NCBI RefSeq assembly: GCF_007830265.1
Contig: NZ_VLKE01000001.1
Coordinates: 2,976,001 to 3,040,000, forward strand
DNA: 64,000 nt
Source of the DNA: Micromonospora olivasterospora
GTDB taxonomy: Bacteria > Actinomycetota > Actinomycetes > Mycobacteriales > Micromonosporaceae
Direction of reading: 5' to 3'
Part shown: piece by piece, positions 27,701 to 36,383 of the stretch
Position numbering within the stretch: the first letter of the stretch is position 1
How the letters are laid out: each line of letters opens with the position of its first letter
Notes under the pieces: generated by a model
Database searches by the model: none
What the model saw: only the letters and a program-made list of their open reading frames with translations
What the model was told of the DNA's origin: nothing
Made by a program: the position numbers and the translations under genes

Positions 27701-29103
27701 TCCAGGAGCAGTCGGCCGAGCTGCAGCGCACCAACGCCGAACTGGAGGACAAGGCCAAGCTCCTGTCGGAGCAGAAGGGCAACATCGAGACGAAGAACCG
27801 GGAGATCGAGCTGGCCCGGCTCGGCCTGGAGGAGAAGGCGCGGCAGCTCACCCGGGCCTCGGCGTACAAGTCGGAGTTCCTGGCCAACATGAGCCACGAG
27901 CTGCGTACGCCGCTGAACTCCCTGCTGCTGCTGTCCCGGCTGCTGGTGGAGAACTCGGAGCGCAACCTCACCCCGAAGCAGATCGAGTTCGCCCGGACGA
28001 TCCACAGCGCCGGGTCGGACCTGCTCTCGCTGATCGACGACATCCTCGACCTGTCCAAGATCGAGGCGGGCCGGATGGACGTGGAGCCGACCGAGGTCCG
28101 GTTCGACGAGATTCGCGCGTACGTCGAGCAGGCCTTCGCCCGGCTGGCCGAGGAGAAGGGTCTCGACTTCCACGTACGGGTCGCCGACGATCTGCCTCCG
28201 GCGCTGGTCACCGACGCCCAGCGGCTGCAGCAGATCCTGCGCAACCTGCTCTCCAACGCGGTCAAGTTCACCGACGACGGGGCGGTGACGCTGAAGATCG
28301 CGCCCGCGCCGGAGAACGCCGTGTTCGACGTGCCGGCCCTGACCAACGCCCGGCAGGTGATCGCCTTCACGGTGATCGACACCGGCATCGGGATCTCCGA
28401 CGACAAACTGTCCCTGATCTTCGAGGCGTTCCAGCAGGCGGACGGCACGACCAGCCGCCGCTACGGCGGCACGGGGCTGGGCCTGTCGATCAGCCGGGAC
28501 CTGGCCCGCCTGCTCGGCGGCGCGATCGCCGTGGCGTCGGCGCCCGGCGCGGGGTCGACGTTCACGCTGTACGTGCCGGACGTGCTGGCGCCGGACGCGG
28601 TGGTCGCCCCGGCGCCGCCGTCGCCGGCCCGGGCGGGCCTGCCGTCGTCGCTGCTGATGCCGCCGCCCGAGCTGCCGGAGCCGGCCGAGACGCCGGCCAC
28701 CCGCCGCCTGGAGGGCGTCACCGTGCTGATCGTCGACGACGACGTGCGGAACGTCTTCGCGCTGACGAGTGCATTGGAACTGCACGGGATGACCGTGCTG
28801 TACTCGGACAACGGGGCGGACGGCGTCCGCCTGCTGGCCGAGCATCCGGAGGTGGACATCGTGCTGATGGATGCGATGATGCCCGACCAGGACGGATACG
28901 AGACCACCCGGCAGATCCGACGTAACCATCGGTTCGCCGACCTCCCGGTCGTCTTCCTGACCGCGAAGGCGATGCCGGGCGACCGCGAGTCCGCACTCGC
29001 GGCGGGGGGCAGCGACTACATCACCAAACCGGTCGACCTGGACGAGCTGATCGAGTTGATGGCGTCCTGGGTGAGCGACGGCCGAGGCGAGGAGAATCTG
29101 TGA
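24733..29103 (+). CDS. Hybrid histidine kinase with seven tandem HAMP units (OsaA/group III-like)
   Basis: A 1456-residue soluble hybrid kinase with no membrane segment. Two diverged HAMP-like units (about 10-150) are followed by seven near-identical 92-residue HAMP repeats (about 153-796), each carrying [24 protein letters not shown] and GDLSQKITV. Then come a GAF domain (about 815-985), a coiled coil, HisKA with the phospho-His in [16 protein letters not shown] (about 1055), HATPase_c ([27 protein letters not shown]) and a receiver with Asp in [16 protein letters not shown] (about 1378). This is the architecture of fungal group III osmosensing kinases and of Streptomyces OsaA; function as an osmotic or envelope-stress sensor is inference. 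The ATG at 24733 or 24736 follows GAGCGAGGA. The stop overlaps the response regulator start. Confidence 0.9.
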   Translation: MMTTAKNSAAADPSAPDQAAMLSELAEALRRVRTGDLKVRLPRRAGVAGEVADAFNDVVALQERQHLDLRRISRIVGRDGRLTERLDEEGLEGSWAEGQRAVNSLIDDLGRPTTEIARVIVAVADGDLSQQMALEIDGRPLRGEYLRIGRTVNTMVDQLSSFSNEVTRVAREVGTEGELGGQADVRGVAGTWKDLTDSVNTMASNLTYQVRSISQVATAVARGDLSQKITVSAKGEVADLAHTINSLTDTLRLFAEQVTRVAREVGTEGKLGGQAEVPNVAGTWKDLTDSVNSMASNLTAQVRNIAQVSTAVARGDLSQKITVAAQGEILELKDTVNTMVDQLSSFADEVTRVAREVGIEGKLGGQAQVRGVSGTWRDLTENVNQLAGNLTSQVRNISQVSTAVAKGDLSQKITVDAQGEILELKNTVNTMVDQLSSFADEVTRVAREVGTEGNLGGQAQVKGVSGTWRDLTDNVNSMASNLTSQVRNIASVTTAVAKGDLSQKITVDARGEILELKSTVNTMVDQLSSFADEVTRVAREVGTEGKLGGQAQVRGVAGTWRDLTDNVNSMASNLTAQVRNIAQVSTAVAKGDLSQKITVDAQGEILELKSTVNTMVDQLSSFADEVTRVAREVGTEGKLGGQAQVKGVSGTWRDLTDNVNSMASNLTSQVRNIASVTTAVANGDLSQKITVDAQGEILELKNTVNTMVDQLSSFADEVTRVAREVGTEGKLGGQAQVKGVSGTWRDLTENVNQLASTLTTQLRAIAQVSTSVTRGDLTQRIAVEAQGEVAELKDNINQMIVTLRETTKKNAEQGWLDSNLARIGGLLQGQRDLGEVCRMIMLEVTPLVDAQLGAFFLADASDGSMRLRLTASYGYVARGHDVTFGPGEGLVGQAALSRRTIRVSAAPDGRLTLRSGLADTPPADLVVLPVLFEGELLGVIEFANVAAFSDLHLAFLERLVLTIGVAVNTIQANRRTEELLAQSQRLAHELQEQSAELQRTNAELEDKAKLLSEQKGNIETKNREIELARLGLEEKARQLTRASAYKSEFLANMSHELRTPLNSLLLLSRLLVENSERNLTPKQIEFARTIHSAGSDLLSLIDDILDLSKIEAGRMDVEPTEVRFDEIRAYVEQAFARLAEEKGLDFHVRVADDLPPALVTDAQRLQQILRNLLSNAVKFTDDGAVTLKIAPAPENAVFDVPALTNARQVIAFTVIDTGIGISDDKLSLIFEAFQQADGTTSRRYGGTGLGLSISRDLARLLGGAIAVASAPGAGSTFTLYVPDVLAPDAVVAPAPPSPARAGLPSSLLMPPPELPEPAETPATRRLEGVTVLIVDDDVRNVFALTSALELHGMTVLYSDNGADGVRLLAEHPEVDIVLMDAMMPDQDGYETTRQIRRNHRFADLPVVFLTAKAMPGDRESALAAGGSDYITKPVDLDELIELMASWVSDGRGEENL
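25189..27120. repeat. Seven in-frame 276-bp tandem repeats inside the kinase gene
   Basis: The unit from one AACACGATGGTG-type block to the next recurs seven times at exactly 276-bp spacing. Copies four to seven share long identical DNA stretches, for example around 26028-26080, 26304-26360, 26580-26630 and 26856-26910. The repeats encode HAMP signal-relay units. Near-identity at the DNA level, beyond protein need, indicates recent duplication or gene conversion; unequal crossing over could change copy number in steps of 92 codons without breaking the frame. Confidence 0.92.
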
Positions 29104-29654
29104 GCCAGACGGCCAAGGCGCTGCTGGTCGACGACCGGCGGGAGAACCTGATGGCCCTGGAGGCCATCCTCCAAGGGCTTCCGGTGCAGTCGGTCGCCGT
29201 GGAGAGCGGCGAGGCGGCACTCAAACAGCTGCTGGTGGACGACTTCGCGGTCATCCTGCTGGACGCGCAGATGCCGGACATGGACGGCTTCGAGACCGCC
29301 AGCCACATCAAGCGGCGGGAGCGCACCCGGCACGTACCGATCATCTTCCTGACGGCGGCGGACAAGGACGCCCAGCTCGCCCTGCGCGGGTACGCGGTCG
29401 GCGCGGTGGACTACCTGACCAAGCCGTTCGACCCGTGGGTGCTGCGGGCCAAGGTGTCGGTCTTCGTCGAGCTGTGGGTGAAGACCCGCCAGCTCGCCGC
29501 CCAGTCGGACCTGGTCCGGGAGCGCGAGGCGCAGTGGCGCGTGCTCACCGACGCGGTGGACGAGGCGAGTGCCCTGCTCCGCGCCGACGACCCCGAGTCC
29601 CGGGCCCGGGCGCTGGACCTGCTCGAACAGGCCCGCTGGGGCAACCCGGACTGA
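29100..29654 (+). CDS. Response regulator with C-terminal coiled coil (OsaB-like)
   Basis: A 184-residue protein: receiver domain (about 5-122) with LLVDDRRENLMAL, phospho-Asp in FAVILLDAQMPDMDGFE, FLTAADKD and the Lys of VDYLTKPFDP. A 60-residue helical tail follows (TRQLAAQSDLVREREAQWRV) and there is no DNA-binding domain. The GTG start overlaps the kinase stop (GTGA), so it is the cognate partner of the HAMP-array kinase. Streptomyces OsaB also has a receiver followed by a coiled-coil extension and no HTH, which makes the OsaAB comparison reasonable but unproved. Confidence 0.85.
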   Translation: MSQTAKALLVDDRRENLMALEAILQGLPVQSVAVESGEAALKQLLVDDFAVILLDAQMPDMDGFETASHIKRRERTRHVPIIFLTAADKDAQLALRGYAVGAVDYLTKPFDPWVLRAKVSVFVELWVKTRQLAAQSDLVREREAQWRVLTDAVDEASALLRADDPESRARALDLLEQARWGNPD

Positions 29655-29657
29655 CCT

Positions 29658-29821
29658 GTCCGGCGGGCGGTGGCCCACCGAGCCGAGCTTGTCAGGTCAG
29701 GCGGGGCCCGCCGCGCCGACGGTGTCAGGCGGGCGGTGGCCGCCGCGCTGATCCTGTCAGGCGGGCGGTGGCCCGCCGCGTTGATCCTGTCAGGCGGGCG
29801 GTGGCCCGCCGTGGCCGGTGG
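29658..29821. repeat. Five degenerate 33-bp repeats, each a hairpin, between convergent genes
   Basis: Units starting at about 29658, 29691, 29724, 29756 and 29789 share GTCAGGCGGGCGGTGGCCCG. The core GGCGGGC-GGTG-GCCCGCC folds into a 7-bp stem. The array fills the spacer between the convergent response regulator and GbsR/MarR genes. The final copy supplies the last codons of the GbsR/MarR protein (HGGPPPA). Serial hairpins here would act as a bidirectional terminator. Confidence 0.8.
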
Positions 29822-30296
29822 CGGCGCGGCGGGCCCGCCACCGCGCGCCGAGCGAGTCGATCTCCTCCTGGACGAAGAGGAAGAAGTCCAGCATCTCGGC
29901 GACCCGCTCCCCGGCCGGGGTGGTCCGCCCGAGCGCGTCGACGCCCCCGCCGGCGATGTCGATGAAGTTCTTGTAGAGGCCGGTCTTGGTGATCGTGGCC
30001 TCGTACCAGGGGTTGTCCGGCACCCGGTAGCGGTCCCGGCGGGAGCGCGGCACCGGCTCCCGGATCAGCATCCCGAACTGGGTCAGGTACCGGACCGCGC
30101 CGGAGACCGCCGCCGCGCTGACCCCGAGCCGCTCGCCGATCTCGGCGGCGGTCAGCGGGTCGTCCGCGCTCATCACCGCGAACAGCACGCGGGCGGCCAT
30201 CCGGGGGAACCCGACCTCCGCGAAGGCCATGGCCATCCTCTCGACGAAGAGGTGGACCTCCTCCTCGTTGGGGCGGGTCGGGTCGGCGGCGGTCAT
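29790..30296 (-). CDS. GbsR/MarR-type winged-helix regulator
   Basis: A 168-residue regulator with one winged helix at about 20-95 (AARVLFAVMSADDPLTAAEI, LGVSAAAVSGAVRYLTQFG), followed by a helical dimerisation region. It is divergent from an ABC exporter operon across 93 bases that contain a perfect palindrome, so it is almost certainly the local repressor. The ATG at 30296 follows CCAGGA. Its C-terminal codons lie inside the 33-bp hairpin repeat array, so the tail has probably been rewritten by repeat expansion. Confidence 0.85.
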   Translation of the reverse strand: MTAADPTRPNEEEVHLFVERMAMAFAEVGFPRMAARVLFAVMSADDPLTAAEIGERLGVSAAAVSGAVRYLTQFGMLIREPVPRSRRDRYRVPDNPWYEATITKTGLYKNFIDIAGGGVDALGRTTPAGERVAEMLDFFLFVQEEIDSLGARWRARRAATGHGGPPPA

Positions 30297-30353
30297 TCCT
30301 GGCTGCTCCTCGGCGTCCGTCGGGTATCTGATGGTGCCCCAGCTCCCACAGTC

Positions 30354-30369
30354 TTCACAAGTTTGTGAA
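30354..30369. promoter_or_regulatory. Palindromic operator for the GbsR/MarR regulator
   Basis: TTCACAAGTTTGTGAA is a perfect 7+2+7 inverted repeat in the divergent spacer, 20 bases before the ABC ATPase start. Size and symmetry fit a MarR-family dimer site. Binding would block the exporter promoter and autoregulate the repressor. Confidence 0.75.
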
Positions 30370-30389
30370 ACAAGCGTAGCTTCCGAAGT

Positions 30390-31292
30390 ATGGAAACTCC
30401 CATAGAGGTTTCCGGCCTGGTCAAGACCTTCGGCCGGACCCGGGCGCTCGACGGACTCGACCTCACCGTCCGCGCCGGCGAGGTGCACGGCTTCCTCGGC
30501 CCCAACGGCGCCGGCAAGTCCACCACCATCCGGGTGCTGCTCGGCCTGCTGCGAGCGGACGCGGGGGCCGTCCGCCTGCTCGGCGGCGACCCGTGGCGGG
30601 ACGCCGTCGCCCTGCACCGCCGCCTGGCGTACGTGCCGGGCGACGTGACCCTCTGGCCCAACCTGACCGGGGGCGAGGTGATCGACCTGCTCGGGCGGAT
30701 GCGCGGCGGCGTCGACCGCGCCCGCCGCGACGAGCTGCTGGAGTCGTTCGAGTTGGACCCGCGCAAGAAGGGCCGGGCGTACTCGAAGGGCAACCGGCAG
30801 AAGGTCGGCCTGGTCGCCGCCCTCGCCTCCGACGCCGAGCTGCTGATCCTCGACGAGCCGACCTCCGGGCTGGACCCGCTCATGGAGGAGGTCTTCCAGC
30901 ACTGGGTGGGCCGGGCCCGCGACCAGGGGCGCACCGTGCTGCTCTCCAGCCACATCCTCGGCGAGGTCGAGGCGCTCTGCGACCGGGTGACGATCATCCG
31001 CAACGGCCGCGCCGTGGAGACCGGCACCCTGACCGAGCTGCGCCACCTCCAGCGCACCTCCGTCGACGCCGACCTGGCCGGGCCGCCGCACGGGCTGGCC
31101 GACCTGCCCGGCGTACACGACCTGCGCATCGACGGCCACCGGGTCCGCTTCGACGTGGACACCCCGGCCCTCGACGGCGCGCTGCGCAGGCTGACCGAGA
31201 TCGGCGTACGGAGCCTGGTGAGCCGGCCGCCGACGCTGGAGGAGCTGTTCCTGCGGCACTACGAGGCCGTGCCTGAGGTGGCTTCCCGGTGA
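30390..31292 (+). CDS. ABC exporter ATP-binding protein
   Basis: A 300-residue ATPase of the drug/antibiotic export group (DrrA-like). Walker A is [12 protein letters not shown] (about 35-46), the signature is degenerate, [10 protein letters not shown], Walker B is [15 protein letters not shown], and the switch His is in [13 protein letters not shown]-terminal domain of about 80 residues is typical of the group. It pairs with the permease downstream. The stop codon overlaps the first GTG of a series of short repeated ORFs that separates the two genes. Confidence 0.88.
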   Translation: METPIEVSGLVKTFGRTRALDGLDLTVRAGEVHGFLGPNGAGKSTTIRVLLGLLRADAGAVRLLGGDPWRDAVALHRRLAYVPGDVTLWPNLTGGEVIDLLGRMRGGVDRARRDELLESFELDPRKKGRAYSKGNRQKVGLVAALASDAELLILDEPTSGLDPLMEEVFQHWVGRARDQGRTVLLSSHILGEVEALCDRVTIIRNGRAVETGTLTELRHLQRTSVDADLAGPPHGLADLPGVHDLRIDGHRVRFDVDTPALDGALRRLTEIGVRSLVSRPPTLEELFLRHYEAVPEVASR

Positions 31293-31534
31293 GCGCGAGG
31301 AGTGAGCGGGGTTTGCGAGCCCCGCAGTCGCGAACGAAAGGTGGCACCCGGTGAGTGCGAGGAGTGAGCGGGGTTTGCGAGCCCCGCAGTCGCGAACGAA
31401 AGGTGGCACCCGGTGAGTGCGAGGAGTGAGCGGGGTTTGCGAGCCCCGCAGTCGCGAACGAAAGGTGGCACCCGGTGAGCGCGAGGAGTGAGCGGGGTTT
31501 GCGAGCCCCGCAGTCGCGAACGAAAGGTGGCACC
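31289..31534 (+). repeat. Four 62-bp tandem repeats forming overlapping mini-ORFs
   Basis: A 62-bp unit beginning GTGAGCGCGAGGAGTGAGCG recurs at 31289, 31351, 31413 and 31475. Each unit holds a GTG start, a GCGGGG-loop-CCCCGC hairpin and an AAAGGTGG ribosome binding site at its end. Because 62 is not a multiple of three, each GTG opens a 21-codon ORF ([20 protein letters not shown] plus Arg) whose TGA overlaps the next GTG. The ATPase stop overlaps the first, and the fourth reads in frame into the permease. The chain may couple translation from ATPase to permease. Confidence 0.85.
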
Positions 31535-33118
31535 GTGACCGGCACCCGGCATCTCGCCCGGCTGATCCTGCGCCGGGACCGCGTCCTGCTGCCGATCTGG
31601 GTGCTGCTGATCGCGGCGCTGCCGGCGAGCTACGCCACGACGTACGCCGAGCTGTACCCGAGCGCCGCCGAGCGGGCCGCGTACGCGGCCACCACCGCCG
31701 GCAACCCGTCGATCGTGGCGTTGCTCGGCCCGGTCCACGGCGACAGCGTCGGCGCGCTCGCGGCCCAGCGCGCCGGGCTGCTGCCCCTGATCGTGGGGCT
31801 GATCAGCCTGCTCGTCGTCGTCCGGCACACCCGCGCCGAGGAGGAGGCGGGCCGGCGGGAGTTGCTCGGCGCCACGGTCCTCGGCCGGTACGCCGGGCTC
31901 GCCGCCGCGCTGCTCGTGACGTACGCCGCGGACCTGCTGCTCGGGCTGCTCGTCGCCGGTGGCCTGGTCGCCACCGGCCTGGCGGCGGCCGGCTCACTGG
32001 CGTTCGGGCTGTCGGTCGCCCTGACCGGGATCGCCTTCGCCACCGTGGGCGCCCTCGCGGCGCAGCTCACCGAGAGCGCGGGCGGCGCCCGGGGGTTGGG
32101 CGTCGGGGTGCTCGGGGTGGCGTACCTGCTCCGGCTGGCTGGGGACGCCGGCGGGACGGAGTGGCTGAGCCTGCTCTCCCCGCTGGGCTGGGCCCAGCGC
32201 ACCCGCCCGTACGCCGGGGAGCGCTGGTGGCCGCTGGCGCTGCTGGCCGGGCTGGCCGTGCTGGTGGGTGTGCTGGCGTTCCGGCTCTCGGCCCGCCGGG
32301 ACCTCGGGGCCGGCGTGCTGCCGGCGCGACTCGGCCCGGCCGCCGCCGGCCCGGCCCTCGCCGGCCCCTGGGGGCTGGCCTGGCGGCTGAACCGGGTCGC
32401 GCTGCTCGGCTGGGCCGTCGGAGCGGCTGCGCTCGGCGCGGTGCTGGGCGGCGCCGCCGAGGCGGCCGGGGACGCGGTACGGGGCAACGAGGCCGCCGCC
32501 CGGCTGCTCGAGCGCCTGGGCGGTTCGGCGTCGGTCGCCGAGGCGTACCTCGGGGCGACCCTGAGCATCACCGCGCTCGCCGCGGCCGGCCACGGCATCC
32601 AGGCCGCCCTGCGGATGCGTACCGAGGAGGCCGGGCAGCGCGCGGAGCCGGTGCTCGCCAGCGGCGTGAGCCGGTCCCGGTGGTTGCTCGGCCACCTCGG
32701 GTTCGCGCTGCTCGGGCCGGCGGTGATGCTGACGGTGACCGGCCTGGTCACCGGGCTCGCCTACGGGCTCAGCGTCGGCGACGTGGCCGGCAGGGTGCCG
32801 CGGCTGACCGGGGCGGCGCTGGCCCAGGTGCCGGCGGTCTGGGTGCTGGTCGGGCTCGCCGTGCTGCTGTTCGGCCTGCTGCCCCGGATCAGCGTCGGGG
32901 CGGCCTGGGGGGCGCTCGCCGCCTGCCTGCTGCTCGGCCAGCTCGGCGCGATCCTGGACCTGAGCCGGTGGCTGCTGGACCTGTCCCCGTTCACCCACAC
33001 CCCGCAGGTCCTCGGCGGCCCGGTCTCCGCCCCCCCGCTGCTGGCGCTGACCGCCACTGCCGCCGCCCTGGCTCTGGCGGGCCTGGCCGCCTTCCGTCAC
33101 CGCGACGTCCCGACCTGA
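31535..33118 (+). CDS. ABC exporter permease (polyketide/drug exporter type)
   Basis: A 527-residue integral membrane protein with about twelve hydrophobic segments in two similar halves, as in TnrB/tetronasin-type exporters. It begins with a basic stretch (TRHLARLILRRDR) followed by VLLPIWVLLIAALPASYA. The GTG at 31535 follows AAAGGTGG; an upstream in-frame GTG at 31475 would add 20 residues encoded by the last 62-bp repeat. It works with the ATPase at 30390 and is presumably induced when the GbsR/MarR regulator binds a ligand. Confidence 0.85.
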   Translation: MTGTRHLARLILRRDRVLLPIWVLLIAALPASYATTYAELYPSAAERAAYAATTAGNPSIVALLGPVHGDSVGALAAQRAGLLPLIVGLISLLVVVRHTRAEEEAGRRELLGATVLGRYAGLAAALLVTYAADLLLGLLVAGGLVATGLAAAGSLAFGLSVALTGIAFATVGALAAQLTESAGGARGLGVGVLGVAYLLRLAGDAGGTEWLSLLSPLGWAQRTRPYAGERWWPLALLAGLAVLVGVLAFRLSARRDLGAGVLPARLGPAAAGPALAGPWGLAWRLNRVALLGWAVGAAALGAVLGGAAEAAGDAVRGNEAAARLLERLGGSASVAEAYLGATLSITALAAAGHGIQAALRMRTEEAGQRAEPVLASGVSRSRWLLGHLGFALLGPAVMLTVTGLVTGLAYGLSVGDVAGRVPRLTGAALAQVPAVWVLVGLAVLLFGLLPRISVGAAWGALAACLLLGQLGAILDLSRWLLDLSPFTHTPQVLGGPVSAPPLLALTATAAALALAGLAAFRHRDVPT

Positions 33119-33168
33119 CCGCAGGGCCGCGGCGCGCGTCGGGCCCGGGGGCCGGCGAGGGCCTCGTC

Positions 33169-33222
33169 GATCATGGAGTTGGCGGCGTTTCCGATCTCCG
33201 CGGTGCCGCCAACGCCATGATC
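33169..33222. repeat. Dispersed palindromic repeat (type GATCATGGAGTTGGCGGC)
   Basis: GATCATGGAGTTGGCGGC (33169-33186) faces GCCGCCAACGCCATGATC (33205-33222); 17 of 18 positions pair. It lies between the permease and the convergent STAS gene, where it can serve as a terminator for both. I recognise this palindrome type as frequent in Micromonospora intergenic DNA, which supports the taxonomic guess. Confidence 0.65.
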
Positions 33223-33248
33223 AATAGCAGGGGAGACGGGGTCGGGCG

Positions 33249-33584
33249 TCAGCCCGCCGGGTGGCCGTTGCGGATCATCAGGGCCGAACGGAGGCCGGTG
33301 ATGTCCAGGACGCGGAGCAGGAAGTCGCCCACGTTGGTCAGGACGAGCAGGCTCTGGGAGCGGCTGGCCTTGCGGCTCAGCACGACCAGGGTGCCCAGCC
33401 CCTGGGAGTCGCAGAAGGTGACCCCGCCCAGGTCGAGGACGACCCGCGGGGGCGCATCGGTGAGCACCTCGTTGACGACGGTCGACAGTTGGGCGGCCGT
33501 GAGCATGTCGATCTCACCGGCAAGGCGAAGCACGACTTCATCGCCTGTCCGATGTACCGTGATGGACAGTTCGGCACGATCCAC
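33249..33584 (-). CDS. STAS-domain anti-sigma factor antagonist
   Basis: A 111-residue single STAS protein (RsbV/SpoIIAA type). LRLAGEIDMLTAAQL and the phospho-acceptor loop DLGGVTFCDSQGLGTLVVL are clear; Ser of CDSQG is the expected site. It would be controlled by GHKL kinases and SpoIIE phosphatases such as those elsewhere in this window. It is transcribed toward the ABC exporter, away from hemL, and starts with GTG at 33584. Confidence 0.87.
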   Translation of the reverse strand: MDRAELSITVHRTGDEVVLRLAGEIDMLTAAQLSTVVNEVLTDAPPRVVLDLGGVTFCDSQGLGTLVVLSRKASRSQSLLVLTNVGDFLLRVLDITGLRSALMIRNGHPAG

Positions 33585-33815
33585 CGCGTCAGCCTATCGC
33601 GATCTCGCCGGCCCGGCCCGTCGAGCCGACCAGACGTCGATCGAGGCTGCCCGACGCCGCCGACCGGCCGCCGCAGCCGGTCCCGGACGCCCGCCCGCCG
33701 GCCGTTCTCCGCCCCGCGCCGTCCCGGTCCGGGCCGCCGTCGCGCGTGAGCCCGGTAACCGCCGGCCCGGGGTGGCTGCCGATTCACCGTCCGACGCTGA
33801 CACAATGGCGGCATC

Positions 33816-35153
33816 GTGACCGACACCTTTTCCGCCGGATCCGGCCGTCACCCGGCCGACGCGCCGGCCTCCGAGGCCCTGTTCGACCGCGCCCGCGCCA
33901 TCGTGCCGGGCGGGGTGAACTCGCCCGTGCGCGCGTTCCGAGCCGTCGGCGGCACCCCGCGCTTCATGGTCCGGGGGGAGGGTCCCTGGCTCCATGACGC
34001 GGACGCCCGGCGCTACGTCGACCTGGTCTGCTCGTGGGGACCGTTGATCCTCGGGCACGCCCACCCGGAGGTGGTGGACGCCGTCCAGGCCGCCGCCGCC
34101 CGCGGCACCAGCTTCGGCACCCCCACCCCGGGTGAGGTGGAGTTGGCCGCCGAGATCGTCGGCCGTACCCCGGTCGAGCAGGTCCGGCTGGTCAACTCGG
34201 GCACCGAGGCCACCATGTCGGCGATCCGGCTGGCCCGGGGCTTCACCGGCCGCTCCAAGATCGTCAAGTTCGCGGGCTGCTACCACGGGCACGTCGACGC
34301 GCTGCTCGCCGCCGCCGGCTCCGGCGTGGCGACCCTCGGCCTGCCCGACTCGCCGGGCGTCACCGGCGCGGCGGCGAGCGAGACCATCGTGCTGCCGTAC
34401 AACGACCTCGCCGCCGTCGAGGAGGCGTTCGCCGCCGAGGGTCAGCACATCGCCGCCGTGATCACCGAGGCGGCGGCCGGCAACATGGGCGTGATCGCCC
34501 CGCGCGACGGGTTCAACCAGCAGCTCGCCCGGATCGCCCACGCGCACGGCGCGCTGCTGATCGTCGACGAGGTGATGACCGGGTTCCGGGTCTCCCACTC
34601 TGGCTGGCACGGCCTCGAACCGGTCGACGCCGACCTGTGGACGTACGGGAAGGTCATGGGCGGCGGCCTGCCGGCGGCCGCGTTCGGCGGGCGCGCGGAG
34701 ATCATGGCCCGGCTCGCCCCGGCCGGCCCGGTCTACCAGGCCGGCACGCTCTCGGGCAACCCGCTGGCCTGCGCCGCCGGGCTGGCCACGCTGCGGCTGG
34801 CCGACGAGGCGGTGTACCGGAAGCTCGACGACACGGCCGCCGTCGTGGGCAAGCTCGCCTCCGACGCGCTGGCCGCCGCCGGGGTCCCGCACCGGCTGTC
34901 GTACGCGGGCAACATGTTCTCGGTCTTCTTCACCGACGCCGAGGTGGTCGACTACGACAGCGCGCGGACGCAGGACGTCCCCGCGTTCACGGCGTTCTTC
35001 CACTCGATGCTCGCCAGCGGGGTGTATCTGCCGCCGAGCGCGTTCGAGGCGTGGTTCGTCTCGGCGGCGATCGACGACGCCGCTCTGGAGCAGATCGCCG
35101 CCGCGTTGCCGGTGGCGGCGAACGCGGCGGCAGCGGCGGGTCACGGGGGGTAG
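33816..35153 (+). CDS. hemL: Glutamate-1-semialdehyde 2,1-aminomutase
   Basis: A 445-residue PLP enzyme converting glutamate-1-semialdehyde to 5-aminolevulinate, the heme, corrin and siroheme precursor. Recognised by [19 protein letters not shown] near the N-terminus, [16 protein letters not shown], the [11 protein letters not shown] loop and the cofactor Lys in [17 protein letters not shown]. The C-terminal [19 protein letters not shown] is also diagnostic. The GTG start is preceded by CACAATGG, a possible -10 with a very short leader. It sits just upstream of cytochrome c maturation genes, a sensible pairing for heme supply. Confidence 0.95.
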   Translation: MTDTFSAGSGRHPADAPASEALFDRARAIVPGGVNSPVRAFRAVGGTPRFMVRGEGPWLHDADARRYVDLVCSWGPLILGHAHPEVVDAVQAAAARGTSFGTPTPGEVELAAEIVGRTPVEQVRLVNSGTEATMSAIRLARGFTGRSKIVKFAGCYHGHVDALLAAAGSGVATLGLPDSPGVTGAAASETIVLPYNDLAAVEEAFAAEGQHIAAVITEAAAGNMGVIAPRDGFNQQLARIAHAHGALLIVDEVMTGFRVSHSGWHGLEPVDADLWTYGKVMGGGLPAAAFGGRAEIMARLAPAGPVYQAGTLSGNPLACAAGLATLRLADEAVYRKLDDTAAVVGKLASDALAAAGVPHRLSYAGNMFSVFFTDAEVVDYDSARTQDVPAFTAFFHSMLASGVYLPPSAFEAWFVSAAIDDAALEQIAAALPVAANAAAAAGHGG

Positions 35154-35158
35154 CGGCG

Positions 35159-35806
35159 GTGAGCAAGACGGTGGTCCACGTGCTGCGGCACGGCGAGGTG
35201 CACAACCCGGATCAGATCCTCTACGGCCGGCTGCCCGGCTTCCGCCTGTCGGAGCTGGGCGTGCAGATGGCCAAGGCGGCGGCCCAGGGCCTCGCCGAGC
35301 GGGACGTGGTGCACGTGGTGGCCAGCCCGCTGGAGCGTGCGCAGCAGACCGCCGAGCCGATCGCCGCCCAGTTCGGCCTGCCCGTCGGGGTGGACGAGCG
35401 GCTGATCGAGAGCGCCAACTGGTTCGAGGGCAAGAAGGTCTCCCCGGGCGACGGGTCGTTCCGCGACCCGCGCAACTGGTGGGTGCTGCGCGACCCCGTC
35501 ACCCCGAGCTGGGGCGAGGCGTACCGGGCCATCGCCGAGCGCATGTTCGCCGCCCTGCACGCCGCCCGGGTCGCCGCCGAGGGGCGCGAGGCCGTGCTCG
35601 TCTCCCACCAGCTCCCCATCTGGACGCTGCGCCGGTACGTCGAGCGCAAGCGGCTCTGGCACGACCCCCGCAAGCGGCAGTGCGGCCTGGCCAGCCTCAC
35701 CTCGTTCCACTTCGACGGTGCCAAGGTTGCCGGGATCGGCTACTCCGAGCCCGCCGCCCACCTGATCGCCATCTCGCCGACCGCGCGGACGGCCAAGGGG
35801 GCCTGA
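35159..35806 (+). CDS. Histidine phosphatase family protein
   Basis: A 215-residue member of the phosphoglycerate mutase-like superfamily. The catalytic RHG is in VLRHGEVHNPDQ (about 8-11), and the second His lies in AVLVSHQLPIWTLRRYV. Such enzymes hydrolyse phosphomonoesters; the substrate is unknown. The gene begins 5 bases after the hemL stop with GTG and is followed 1 base later by the thioredoxin-like gene, a position common in actinobacteria between hemL and the ccs genes. Confidence 0.85.
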   Translation: MSKTVVHVLRHGEVHNPDQILYGRLPGFRLSELGVQMAKAAAQGLAERDVVHVVASPLERAQQTAEPIAAQFGLPVGVDERLIESANWFEGKKVSPGDGSFRDPRNWWVLRDPVTPSWGEAYRAIAERMFAALHAARVAAEGREAVLVSHQLPIWTLRRYVERKRLWHDPRKRQCGLASLTSFHFDGAKVAGIGYSEPAAHLIAISPTARTAKGA

Positions 35807-35807
35807 C

Positions 35808-36383
35808 ATGCGAGCCCGGAGGTGGATCGGGGGACTCCTCGCGGCCGTGGCGACCACGGCGGCGCTGGCCGGCTGCACCGGCGAGAGCCAGGAGCAGCGC
35901 TGCGCGACCCGCGACGGCGTCATCGAGTGCGCCCCCGACCAGCGCTCCGCCGCCCCGAAGCTGGCCGGTGAGCTGCTCACCGGCGGCGGCTACGACGTCG
36001 CCACGGCCCGCGGCCAGGTGGTCGTGCTCAACTTCTGGGGCTCCTGGTGCGCGCCCTGCCGGGCCGAGGCGGACGACCTGGAGGCCGTCCACCAGGCCAC
36101 CAAGGGCTCCGGCGTGACCTTCCTCGGCATCAACGTGCAGGACAACCGGGACAAGGCCCTCGCGTTCGAGAAGGGCCGGGTCACCTACCCCAGCCTCTTC
36201 GACCCGCCGAGCCGGCTCGCCCTCGCCTTCGACATCTCGCCCACCACCATCCCCACCACGGTCCTGCTTGACCGCGACGGCCGGGTGGCCGTGGTGATCC
36301 GGTCGGCGGTCACCCGGGAGAAGCTGCAGCCGATCGTCGAGCGGATCGCCGCCGAGAAGCCGGCACCAGACGGTTCCCGCTGA
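35808..36383 (+). CDS. TlpA/ResA-like thiol-disulfide oxidoreductase (lipoprotein)
   Basis: A 191-residue membrane-anchored thioredoxin that reduces apocytochrome c cysteines outside the membrane in system II maturation. A lipoprotein signal ends ALAGC (Cys about 23). The thioredoxin domain holds the active site WGSWCAPCRAEADD (about 77-82) and the cis-Pro in TTIPTTVLLDRDG. It overlaps ccdA, its likely electron donor, by one base in TGATG. Often called CcsX in actinobacteria. Confidence 0.88.
   Translation: MRARRWIGGLLAAVATTAALAGCTGESQEQRCATRDGVIECAPDQRSAAPKLAGELLTGGGYDVATARGQVVVLNFWGSWCAPCRAEADDLEAVHQATKGSGVTFLGINVQDNRDKALAFEKGRVTYPSLFDPPSRLALAFDISPTTIPTTVLLDRDGRVAVVIRSAVTREKLQPIVERIAAEKPAPDGSR

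Noticed and set aside
25372..29220. 1282-codon open frame antisense to the HAMP-array kinase
   Set aside because: It mirrors the codon pattern of the kinase gene in high-GC DNA and shows only His/Arg/Gln/Leu-rich low-complexity translation with no domain.
31289..31534. Interpretation of the 62-bp repeats as a CRISPR or phage attachment array
   Set aside because: There are no unique spacers, and the units carry start codons and ribosome binding sites that fit the flanking operon.
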